This document shows positions 1 through 5,556 of a stretch of 14,409 bases of DNA, in pieces; the stretch's first letter is position 1, and each line of letters begins with the position of its first letter. The translations under genes were made by a program, and so were the position numbers. The notes beneath the pieces were generated by a model that was given only the letters and a program-made list of their open reading frames with translations, was not told the origin of the DNA and searched no databases. This DNA is from Nitrosopumilus sp. BACL13 MAG-121220-bin23 (lineage in GTDB: Archaea; Thermoproteota; Nitrososphaeria; Nitrososphaerales; Nitrosopumilaceae): assembly GCA_001437625.1 (NCBI GenBank), contig LIAL01000025.1:1-14409 (forward strand). Reading direction: 5' to 3'.

Positions 1-6
1 CGCCAT
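1..6 (-). CDS. Possible 5' end of a gene leaving the window on the left (two codons only)
   Basis: Read on the minus strand, the first six bases give ATG GCG, which could be the start of a gene running off the window. An AT-rich TATA-like stretch (TTTTAAA on the minus strand) is centred about 28 nt before this ATG, the spacing seen at other starts here. Nothing can be said about the product. The ATG may be coincidental. Confidence 0.25.
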
Positions 7-38
7 TTAATTTCTATTAAATTATATTTTTTTAAAAT

Positions 39-1130
39 TTATGTAACTATTTCATCTAATCTATCTTCTTCTTGTGCTCGTTTGATTTCCATTGCAATTC
101 TTCTTCCAACACCAAATGTCTGACCATATTGATATTTTGTATATGGACTAGTTGTTGCAACTATTGGGTTACCTGGAACTCTTAATGATACGTCATAAAC
201 AACTAATTCTAAATCTTTTGTAATTACACTTTGAAGTGAAAATGGTCCAATTATTCCTGGTGCATATTCTTTTTTAACTGCAGCCACAAATTTGTCTCCC
301 ATTTTAATTACTTTTTCAAGTAATGACTCTCTAATACTTGCAGGAGTATGTCCAACTTCGATATTTTGTAAATCAATATCCATTTCTAATTGTTCCTTTG
401 CAGGTAGTGCATTATAATCGTGAATGTTTGTTTGAAGCCTTCTTTCAATTCCAATAAAATCTACTTGATTTGAAATTGGTGTATGGAAGAAATTAAAATT
501 CATGTATGTTCCGATTGCCAATTCTTCTATACTTGCTTTTTCTAAATCTTTTCTATCAATTAACCCCTGTTTTATTTTTGTTTCTGATTTTTCTTTATAA
601 TCTTTGTATGACGAAACTGTAAAAAATGCTCTTTCTAAAGGTCTCTTTTTTTCTTGAACTTTTACAATGCATGGTTTGTTTATTCCCTTAGGATCCTTGA
701 ATAATTTTGGATATTTGATTTTAGCTTTTTCTAATAAATAATACTGGCCTTTCTTTGCAGTTCTCTCTTCGGCCTGAAATAATTTTCTATTTCCAAATAT
801 TGGAACTTTAAATGAATCCTCAATTGTTTTGTATCCTAGATAAACTGTAAGGGATCTATGCGGGACTACAATTGTATTTGTATCTCTTAACATTTTTTGA
901 TTTTTTGCCGATGCCATGTCTTTGAATTTATTTAAAATTATTATTTCATCTGCAATTCTTCCAAATCTTTGATATGGTCCTTCCCGTCCTTTTTGACAAA
1001 AAACCGTCGTTTGAAAATTTTCATCTTTTGCTCCGTCCATTACCTCTAAAGCCGAGTGGCTTCCCAGTACGCCTATTCTTACATCTGAATAATCATTAAC
1101 TATCTTCTTGATTTCAGAACTTTTTATCAT
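39..1130 (-). CDS. purP: 5-formaminoimidazole-4-carboxamide ribonucleotide synthetase (formate-dependent, PurP)
   Basis: This cytoplasmic ATP-grasp enzyme converts AICAR, formate and ATP to FAICAR, the penultimate step of IMP synthesis in archaea that lack the folate-dependent PurH transformylase. The N-terminal segment has the family pattern LGSHSALEVMDGAKDE followed by a QKGREGPY stretch, and the C-terminal part has ATP-grasp features such as GIIGPFSLQSV and DVSLRVPGNP. I start it at the internal Met at 1130 (363 aa), not at an in-frame ATG at 1151. The resulting MIKSSEIKK N-terminus resembles what I recall of the methanogen PurP beginning, and a TATA-like box at 1153-1162 is centred 27 nt before 1130. 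That box would sit almost on top of the 1151 ATG. The gene is unlinked to purSQLF, about 6 kb away on the other strand. Family assignment is confident; the start is inferred. Confidence 0.95.
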   Translation of the reverse strand: MIKSSEIKKIVNDYSDVRIGVLGSHSALEVMDGAKDENFQTTVFCQKGREGPYQRFGRIADEIIILNKFKDMASAKNQKMLRDTNTIVVPHRSLTVYLGYKTIEDSFKVPIFGNRKLFQAEERTAKKGQYYLLEKAKIKYPKLFKDPKGINKPCIVKVQEKKRPLERAFFTVSSYKDYKEKSETKIKQGLIDRKDLEKASIEELAIGTYMNFNFFHTPISNQVDFIGIERRLQTNIHDYNALPAKEQLEMDIDLQNIEVGHTPASIRESLLEKVIKMGDKFVAAVKKEYAPGIIGPFSLQSVITKDLELVVYDVSLRVPGNPIVATTSPYTKYQYGQTFGVGRRIAMEIKRAQEEDRLDEIVT

Positions 1131-1152
1131 ATTATGCCTAAATACTGGCATC

Positions 1153-1162
1153 TAATATATGT
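1153..1162 (-). promoter_or_regulatory. TATA-like promoter of purP
   Basis: Minus-strand ACATATATTA is centred about 27 nt before the ATG at 1130, the position expected of an archaeal TATA box on a leaderless transcript. It is the main reason for preferring the shorter PurP start. Confidence 0.6.
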
Positions 1163-1229
1163 AAAATTTTGTTTTCACGGATCGGGATAAACCACAAGAC
1201 TTTTTTTTCATCACATTCCAAGTTTTAGC

Positions 1230-1382
1230 ATGTTGTATTCTTTAGAACTCCAAATGGCTGGCATAATTTTGTTCACTGCCATGATTGCAGGTGGTGTTTC
1301 TTTATGGATTAAACGTAGAAAATTAGAAAAAGAATCCATTGAAAAAGAATCGCTTCAACAAGACATGTCTGAAGATATGTGA
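1230..1382 (+). CDS. Small single-span membrane protein, 50 aa, function unknown
   Basis: An ATG at 1230 opens a 50-codon frame ending at TGA 1380-1382. Residues about 9-27 (MAGIILFTAMIAGGVSLWI) are a convincing transmembrane segment. KRRK follows immediately and then a highly charged tail rich in Glu, Lys and Gln, so by the positive-inside rule the C-terminus should face the cytoplasm. The hydrophobic block followed by a charged tail argues for a real protein rather than chance. I recognise no family; small subunits of membrane complexes can look like this, but that is only a shape comparison. It lies between divergent purP and the sugar dehydrogenase. I see no clear TATA box at the leaderless distance, although a T-rich run occurs near 1201-1208. 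A T6 tract at 1419-1424 could end its transcript. Confidence 0.6.
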   Translation: MLYSLELQMAGIILFTAMIAGGVSLWIKRRKLEKESIEKESLQQDMSEDM

Positions 1383-1418
1383 TTTTTATCTAAAAATTTA
1401 CTTTTGAAACATACAATC

Positions 1419-1424
1419 TTTTTT
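1419..1424 (+). terminator. T-tract, possible terminator of the 50-aa ORF
   Basis: Six consecutive T residues lie 37 nt after the stop of the small ORF. Archaeal RNA polymerase commonly terminates at T-runs without a required hairpin. The AT-rich background makes such runs common, so the call is weak. Confidence 0.3.
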
Positions 1425-1425
1425 C

Positions 1426-1438
1426 TTGTTGACAACAA
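1426..1438. promoter_or_regulatory. 13-nt perfect palindrome, candidate operator
   Basis: TTGTTG-A-CAACAA is a 6+1+6 inverted repeat lying about 70 nt before the TATA-like box of the sugar dehydrogenase. Its symmetry suits a dimeric regulator. It is too short to be convincing as a terminator hairpin. No regulator can be assigned from this window. Confidence 0.3.
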
Positions 1439-1506
1439 ATTGAAAAGTTTAGGATAGTTATTCAATATGATGTTACATGAAGATATATCAAAATTCATTG
1501 CATAGG

Positions 1507-1514
1507 ATTTTAAG
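1507..1514 (+). promoter_or_regulatory. TATA-like promoter of the sugar dehydrogenase gene
   Basis: ATTTTAAG is centred about 26 nt before the ATG at 1536, consistent with a leaderless mRNA. No Shine-Dalgarno motif precedes the start. Confidence 0.5.
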
Positions 1515-1535
1515 CAAAAAAAGTATCTTTGAATT

Positions 1536-2711
1536 ATGCGATTACTAGTAATTATTTTCTTTGTTGCTTTATTTCCAATTATAATTCCAGCATTTGGAGA
1601 CTTGAATGTGGATGTTCTAGTTGACGGTTTAAACAATCCATGGGAAATTGTTTTTGGACCTGATGGGGAAATTTACTTTACAGAAAGAGATGGACGAATA
1701 TGGAAAATTGGCGAATCTGGTGAGGTGAAAGTAATACAAACATTCCAAAAAAGTGGATCAATTGAGGGTGGAACGTTAGGTCTTGCATTACATCCAGAAT
1801 TTGAAAAAAATAAGAAAATTTATGTTTATCAGACAAATTTAGAACTTGAATTTTTTCAAAATAAGGTTTTTAGTTTCATAGTTGACAATAACACACTAAC
1901 AGAGAAGCAGATTATCCTAGATGATATTCCAGGTGCTCCATGGCATGATGGTGGACGAATTAAGTTTGGTCCTGATGGAAAATTGTACATTACAACAGGA
2001 GATGCAATTAATCCTGAACAGTCTCAAGATCTTTCTTCTCTTGCAGGAAAAATTCTTAGAATTAATCCTGACGGCACAATTCCTGATGATAACCCTTTTG
2101 ATTCAAGTCCTGTATTTTCTTATGGTCATCGTAATCCTCAAGGAATTGCATGGTCTGAAGATGGTATACTTGTATCATCTGAACATGGACCATCAGGTGA
2201 AATGGGGACTGGACATGATGAAATTAATGTAATTTTAAAGGGTAAAAATTATGGGTGGCCAAAAGTAGTGGGCGATTCATTTGATGATATTTTTGTAAAT
2301 CCAATTCTACACAGTGGTTCGTCAACATGGGCTCCAAGCGGAATGGTGTTTTATGATTCAGAAAAAATTTCTAGTCTGAACGGAAAATTTTTGGTTGGAT
2401 CTCTTAGAGGACAACATCTTATGGTTCTGGATATTGCTCAAGATGGTTCTTTAATCAGTGAAGAAAAAATGTTTGAAGGTGAGTTTGGAAGAATTAGAAC
2501 TGCGCAAATAGGCCCAGATGGTGTTCTGTATCTTCTTACTGCAAATGGACATAATGACAAGATTATTCGCATATCTGAGGTGGAACTTGAAGATGTCACA
2601 AAATTCACATCAAACATATCTAGTGATGATTTCACAATACTGTATGTCTTAATTGGAGTTGTAATTGTGGGGATTGTCATAGTTGCAATTGCAATTAAAC
2701 GTAAAAATTGA
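1536..2711 (+). CDS. PQQ-dependent sugar dehydrogenase family protein (GSDH/sorbosone type), membrane-anchored
   Basis: This is a six-bladed beta-propeller of the soluble glucose/sorbosone dehydrogenase family; characterised members oxidise aldose sugars using PQQ. The N-terminus (residues 1 to about 20, hydrophobic after MR) is a signal peptide without a twin arginine, so Sec export is likely. Family landmarks follow in order: NNPWEIVFGPDG near 29, LGLALHPEF, WHDGGRI with His137, YGHRNPQG with Arg199, SEHGPSG with His217, GKNYGWP around 236-242, Arg291, and GRIRTAQIGPDG with Arg319 and Arg321. Residues about 366-386 form a C-terminal transmembrane helix followed by KRKN, so the propeller should sit outside the cell, anchored by its tail. 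At 391 aa it is of normal family length plus the anchor. Substrate and true cofactor cannot be read from the sequence, and no PQQ synthesis gene is visible here. Confidence 0.88.
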   Translation: MRLLVIIFFVALFPIIIPAFGDLNVDVLVDGLNNPWEIVFGPDGEIYFTERDGRIWKIGESGEVKVIQTFQKSGSIEGGTLGLALHPEFEKNKKIYVYQTNLELEFFQNKVFSFIVDNNTLTEKQIILDDIPGAPWHDGGRIKFGPDGKLYITTGDAINPEQSQDLSSLAGKILRINPDGTIPDDNPFDSSPVFSYGHRNPQGIAWSEDGILVSSEHGPSGEMGTGHDEINVILKGKNYGWPKVVGDSFDDIFVNPILHSGSSTWAPSGMVFYDSEKISSLNGKFLVGSLRGQHLMVLDIAQDGSLISEEKMFEGEFGRIRTAQIGPDGVLYLLTANGHNDKIIRISEVELEDVTKFTSNISSDDFTILYVLIGVVIVGIVIVAIAIKRKN

Positions 2712-2872
2712 TTTAATGTACAAAAAAATGAAAAACCCTATAGAATTTGTTGAACAAGATGTATCTGAAAATACTTGATAGTATTTTGAATATGTTGATA
2801 GTTGATTCTCACATTTAAAAAAAATTTAGATTTATTTTAGTTTAAATTTTACATTATAATACAATATTTGTT
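2712..2872. other. Intergenic stretch with a 20-codon ORF and an 8-nt direct repeat
   Basis: After the dehydrogenase stop, an ATG at 2716 opens a 20-codon frame ending at 2778 (internal segment KNPIEFVEQDVSENT). I cannot tell it from chance. TTGATAGT occurs at 2775-2782 and again at 2795-2802, exactly 20 bp apart and so on the same face of the helix, about 40-65 bp before the next promoter. Confidence 0.3.
2841..2848 (+). promoter_or_regulatory. TATA-like promoter of the 126-aa gene
   Basis: TTTAAATT is centred about 28 nt before the ATG at 2873 and suggests a leaderless transcript. Confidence 0.55.
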
Positions 2873-3253
2873 ATGACTCGCTCACAAGATTTACAAATAC
2901 ATCTTAATCAAATGTCTACTGATTTACAAAATTATCTTACATCTTGGAAAATAATTGATGACACAATACTGGTTAGTGATATCTCTACAGAATTACATGA
3001 TTTTATTGTTATTTCTAAAAATATGATTATGACTAATCATGTTTCTTCAAATTATTTTCTTGCCGATTTTCAATTTGAATACAATAATGAATTAAAATTT
3101 CTAGTAATGAAAATTGATCATGATTTTATTACCTCCATTCAAAAACAACACTATTTTTTTATATCTAATAACGGCCAAGAATTTAAAATCAAAATAATTC
3201 CAAATCTTGTTGAAATTTTATTAATTGACTGGCTAAATTTTTCTGGAAATTAA
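2873..3253 (+). CDS. Hypothetical protein, 126 aa
   Basis: I do not recognise this protein. It has no signal peptide, no clear membrane segment, no cysteine pairs and no known catalytic motif. The first 30 or so residues look alpha-helical (SQDLQIHLNQMSTDLQNYL). The remainder alternates hydrophobic and polar residues in beta-like strands with several aromatic and His residues (DFQFEYNNELKFLVMKIDHD), ending in a hydrophobic stretch EILLIDWLNF. It is rich in Ile, Asn and Ser. Reality is supported by a good TATA-like box at the leaderless distance, T-tracts directly after the stop, and a complete uninterrupted frame that no other ORF contests. It stands alone between the sugar dehydrogenase and the ubiX region and may be lineage-specific. 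Confidence 0.6.
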   Translation: MTRSQDLQIHLNQMSTDLQNYLTSWKIIDDTILVSDISTELHDFIVISKNMIMTNHVSSNYFLADFQFEYNNELKFLVMKIDHDFITSIQKQHYFFISNNGQEFKIKIIPNLVEILLIDWLNFSGN

Positions 3254-3257
3254 ATTA

Positions 3258-3273
3258 TTTTTAACTATTTTTT
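3258..3273 (+). terminator. Twin T-tracts after the 126-aa gene
   Basis: T5 at 3258-3262 and T6 at 3268-3273 follow the stop codon by a few nucleotides, a plausible archaeal T-run terminator. Confidence 0.4.
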
Positions 3274-3360
3274 ACGCCTACATATTTTTATTTTATGAAA
3301 ATATTGACTTTTTCTCTGATTTTATTCACTCCTAAAGGATTTACTATTTATCTGATAATG

Positions 3361-3370
3361 TTTTTAAATA
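3361..3370 (+). promoter_or_regulatory. TATA-like box upstream of the ubiX leader ORF
   Basis: TTTTTAAATA is centred about 28 nt before an ATG at 3394. Transcription would therefore begin close to that ATG, leaving about 70 nt ahead of the ubiX TTG. An AGGAGG at 3375-3380 lies between the box and the predicted start of transcription, so it is probably not in the RNA made from this promoter. Confidence 0.45.
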
Positions 3371-3393
3371 ATCTAGGAGGAACTGGAAGAAAT

Positions 3394-3468
3394 ATGATTA
3401 GTAATTTTACTGAAAATATGCTTTACGCAGAGTCTATCAAAAATACTATTTTCCAGATTAACTGTTGA
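3394..3468 (+). CDS. Possible 24-aa leader peptide overlapping the ubiX start
   Basis: An ATG at 3394 starts a 24-codon frame (MISNFTENMLYAESIKNTIF, then QINC) whose TGA at 3466-3468 overlaps the ubiX TTG at 3465 as TTGA. The same reading frame extends back to an ATG at 3295, which would give a 57-aa protein with a hydrophobic N-terminus. The shorter form is favoured because a TATA-like box at 3361-3370 sits at the leaderless distance from 3394. The overlap is of the kind used for translational coupling and matches the purQ/purL junction elsewhere in this window. There is no similarity that I recognise. It may be a leader that is merely translated through rather than a functional peptide. Confidence 0.35.
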   Translation: MISNFTENMLYAESIKNTIFQINC

Positions 3469-4022
3469 AATTAATTATTGCGATAACTGGAAGTACCGGT
3501 GTTATTTACGGGATTAGAATTTTGGAGATATTGAAAAAATTAGATGTTGAAACTCATTTGGTGATGTCTGAGTGGGGTGAAAAATGTATTTCTATGGAAA
3601 CTGAGCACACTCCAGAATATGTTAAATCCCTTGCAAATACTACTTCAGATCCAAAAAATATGGCTGCAAGTGTTTCTAGTGGAACTCATAGAATTAATGG
3701 AATGATTGTTGCTCCTTGTAGCATGAAAACTTTAGCTGCAATTGCAAATGGATATGATGACACTCTTGTTGCAAGATCTGCTGGAGTTACAATTAAGGAA
3801 GGTAGAAAATTAATTCTAATGGTTAGAGAAACACCTCTTTCTGCAATTCATTTAGAAAATATGTTGAAACTATCTAGACTGGGTGTTGTAATTTTACCTC
3901 CTGTTACTGAATTTTATACAAATCCTAAAACAATTGATGATATTGTAAATCATGGTGTTGGTAAATGTTTAGACCAATTTGATATTGATCATGATTTATA
4001 CCCTCGTTGGGGTAGTTTCTAA
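3465..4022 (+). CDS. ubiX: Flavin prenyltransferase UbiX
   Basis: UbiX joins dimethylallyl phosphate to FMN to make prenylated FMN, the cofactor of UbiD-type decarboxylases. The N-terminal nucleotide-binding segment ITGSTGVIYG (residues 7-16), the central block GMIVAPCSMKTLAAIANG, the VRETPLSAIHLENM stretch and VILPPVTEFYTNP are all hallmarks of the family, and 185 aa is the usual length. Translation starts at TTG 3465: an in-frame stop lies at 3459-3461 and MKLIIAITGSTG is the expected beginning. The small hydroxyl residue of the usual GASG loop is Thr11 here (GSTG), a conservative change. The SRPBCC gene follows after 7 nt, suggesting one transcript. No ubiD-like gene is in the window, so the client decarboxylase is unknown; quinone synthesis is a reasonable guess. 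Confidence 0.93.
   Translation: MKLIIAITGSTGVIYGIRILEILKKLDVETHLVMSEWGEKCISMETEHTPEYVKSLANTTSDPKNMAASVSSGTHRINGMIVAPCSMKTLAAIANGYDDTLVARSAGVTIKEGRKLILMVRETPLSAIHLENMLKLSRLGVVILPPVTEFYTNPKTIDDIVNHGVGKCLDQFDIDHDLYPRWGSF
3995..4000 (+). promoter_or_regulatory. Weak TATA-like box inside the ubiX 3' end
   Basis: TTTATA lies about 32 nt before the TTG at 4030 and could give the SRPBCC gene its own transcript. Read-through from ubiX is equally likely given the 7-nt gap. Confidence 0.25.
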
Positions 4023-4029
4023 AACATCA

Positions 4030-4458
4030 TTGGCTAAATTTTCTTTAGAAAAAATCATTCATGCAAAAAGAGAAGATGTTTTTAAGATTTTTTCAAATTA
4101 TGAAAATTATCCCAAATTAGTTCCACAATACTATTCCTCAATTCGTATTCGTTCAGTTAGGGATAACATTGCTGTGGTTGAGGAGCATCTACTGCTGGGC
4201 GATTTGGAGTTATTATTTATGTCAAAACATGTTGCTAAACCATCTGTGTTACATGAAGTCTATGTTATTGGAGGTAAATCCAGAGGCAGTTACATTAGAC
4301 AGGAATTTATTGAAATTCCTGAAGGTACTAAAATTTTGGTTGATGCTAATTTGAAATTAACTGGAAATATAAGAATTCCAAAATTACTGGATAAATCAAA
4401 ACTAAGCAAAAATTATTCTAATCTTATGGATGATTTTGCCAAGATATGTGAAAATTAA
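4030..4458 (+). CDS. SRPBCC/polyketide cyclase family protein, COQ10-like lipid-binding
   Basis: A START-like (SRPBCC) fold protein of 142 aa. The N-terminal pattern, a strand followed by AKREDVFKIFSNYENYPKLVP, is the classic opening of the COQ10/polyketide-cyclase branch. The middle (VVEEHLLLGDLELLFMSKHV) and the C-terminal helix (KNYSNLMDDFAKICEN) close the helix-grip barrel. COQ10-type proteins bind isoprenoid quinones and help them act in respiration, and the position 7 nt after ubiX makes a quinone-related role attractive, though this is inference. I start it at TTG 4030; an ATG at 3979 in the same frame would add 17 residues unlike the family and lie within ubiX. Its TAA shares bases with the tatA stop from the opposite strand, so the two genes converge with no spacer. 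Confidence 0.75.
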   Translation: MAKFSLEKIIHAKREDVFKIFSNYENYPKLVPQYYSSIRIRSVRDNIAVVEEHLLLGDLELLFMSKHVAKPSVLHEVYVIGGKSRGSYIRQEFIEIPEGTKILVDANLKLTGNIRIPKLLDKSKLSKNYSNLMDDFAKICEN

Positions 4459-4682
4459 TCTGATTTTACTTCTTTATCTTTAGAAATGCTGTCTATTTCG
4501 CCTTTGAAATCTTTCAGTTCTTTATCTCCTTGAATTTTTCCCTTCTCAAATTCTCCTTTGGCTTTACCAAATGTTTTGGCAAGTTCAGGGATCTTTTTTG
4601 CACCAAAAATTAGTACACCAATCACTACAACTAATACTATGATTTCAGTACTTCCTAAAAATAATGATACACTTTCAAGCAT
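4455..4682 (-). CDS. tatA: Sec-independent translocase subunit TatA
   Basis: TatA forms the oligomeric membrane component that lets folded twin-arginine-signal proteins cross the membrane. This 75-aa protein has the standard plan: a short N-terminus carrying a polar residue (Glu13) before the membrane segment at about 14-26, the hinge FGAKKIPELAKTFG (residues 26-39), an amphipathic helix, and an acidic/basic tail (KELKDFKGEIDSISKDKEVK). It lies 27 nt downstream of tatC in the same direction. A TATA-like box at 4707-4714 is centred 28 nt before its ATG, within the last codon of tatC and the gap, so it may also be transcribed separately, which would suit TatA being needed in excess over TatC. 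Its stop codon shares TTAA with the convergent SRPBCC gene. Confidence 0.93.
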   Translation of the reverse strand: MLESVSLFLGSTEIIVLVVVIGVLIFGAKKIPELAKTFGKAKGEFEKGKIQGDKELKDFKGEIDSISKDKEVKSD

Positions 4683-4706
4683 TATATCCCTACTTTTCTG
4701 ATTTCA

Positions 4707-4714
4707 GATTTAAG
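4707..4714 (-). promoter_or_regulatory. TATA-like promoter of tatA at the end of tatC
   Basis: Minus-strand CTTAAATC is centred about 28 nt before the tatA ATG at 4682 and overlaps the stop codon of tatC. Confidence 0.45.
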
Positions 4715-5501
4715 TGTTCAACTTTTTACGTTGTTTACGCTCGATGAACAATATACCTACAAAATACAATCCTATCATTGGACCTGCAACCAACATCATT
4801 GTTATACCTGTTCCATCGGGTGTAATCACTGCACCAAAAATTATTATTATCACTATTGCATATCTAATATTTTTTCTCCAAAAATCCTTACCGACCATTT
4901 CTGACACTGATATTGCATACATTACTAGTGGAAGCTGAAATGAGAAACCAAATGCTAATAAAAATTGTAATACAAAAGTTACAAATTCCATTACATTTAG
5001 AAATGTAACTAATCCTGCAGACTCCCCATACTTGTACAGAAATTCTAAAATAAATGGAATTACAAAATTATATGAAAATATACAACCTGCGATAAATAAT
5101 CCTAAAGCTGGTAATGATATATTTCTACTAATATTAATCTCATTTTCTTTTAATGCTGGTTTGATGAATCCTACAAGTTCCCTAATGATAACTGGCATTC
5201 CTACTACCATCCCTACAAGAGCTGAGACATACATTTGAGCGAAAAAAGCTTGTCCTGGAGCTGTTTGAATTAATTGGACTCCTTCTGGTACTAGGTTTTC
5301 TTTCATGTGGTTTGTAATTTGAGCTGCGATATTGTTTTGCGGTTCTAATGTTGGATAGTATAATGTAATTCCTGATATTTCTACTGGTACTGCATGACAA
5401 GTTAGAAGAACCATTGTAATTACTCCAATAACTAAAACTATCCGAAGTAATCTTTTTCTTAATTCTTCAAGATGCTTATTGATACTTTCCAAATCTGCCA
5501 T
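4710..5501 (-). CDS. tatC: Sec-independent translocase subunit TatC
   Basis: TatC is the polytopic receptor that binds the twin-arginine signal peptide. The 263-aa protein begins with the cytoplasmic signature HLEELRKRLLR (residues 10-20) and then has six predicted helices. It has a long outer loop between helices 1 and 2, and the cytoplasmic loop after helix 2 carries VGFIKPALKENE, which keeps the Phe and Glu positions used in RR recognition. Helix 4 contains FGFSFQLPL, where most homologues have Glu before the Leu/Val-Pro; here it is Gln189. The TPDGTG segment before helix 6 and the basic tail ERKQRKK are normal. A TATA-like box lies about 25 nt upstream, and the unknown 156-aa gene precedes it by 55 nt on the same strand. 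Confidence 0.95.
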   Translation of the reverse strand: MADLESINKHLEELRKRLLRIVLVIGVITMVLLTCHAVPVEISGITLYYPTLEPQNNIAAQITNHMKENLVPEGVQLIQTAPGQAFFAQMYVSALVGMVVGMPVIIRELVGFIKPALKENEINISRNISLPALGLFIAGCIFSYNFVIPFILEFLYKYGESAGLVTFLNVMEFVTFVLQFLLAFGFSFQLPLVMYAISVSEMVGKDFWRKNIRYAIVIIIIFGAVITPDGTGITMMLVAGPMIGLYFVGILFIERKQRKKLNT

Positions 5502-5521
5502 ATGGTATCATTTTATCCTAT

Positions 5522-5529
5522 GATATATG
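5522..5529 (-). promoter_or_regulatory. TATA-like promoter of tatC
   Basis: Minus-strand CATATATC is centred about 25 nt before the tatC ATG at 5501, consistent with a leaderless transcript separate from the upstream 156-aa gene. Confidence 0.5.
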
Positions 5530-5556
5530 AAAATGTATATTTTTTGTAAAAATTTT

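Noticed and set aside
1131..1151. Longer PurP start at the ATG at 1151
   Set aside because: The TATA-like box would lie only a few bases from that ATG, and the extra seven residues are not part of the family N-terminus as I know it.
1355..1636. 93-codon minus-strand frame across the dehydrogenase start
   Set aside because: It overlaps the conserved signal-peptide region of the dehydrogenase, has no recognisable domain and has unusual composition; it is a shadow frame.
2716..2778. 20-codon ORF after the dehydrogenase gene
   Set aside because: No promoter, no hydrophobic or repeated pattern, and length is within chance expectation; noted only in the intergenic entry.
3979..4029. ATG start at 3979 for the SRPBCC gene
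   Set aside because: It lies inside ubiX and adds 17 residues before the normal family beginning; TTG at 4030 fits better.
5182..5400. 72-codon minus-strand frame within tatC
   Set aside because: It is out of frame with a confidently identified TatC and is Ser/Arg/Asn-rich, as expected of a shifted reading of a hydrophobic gene.
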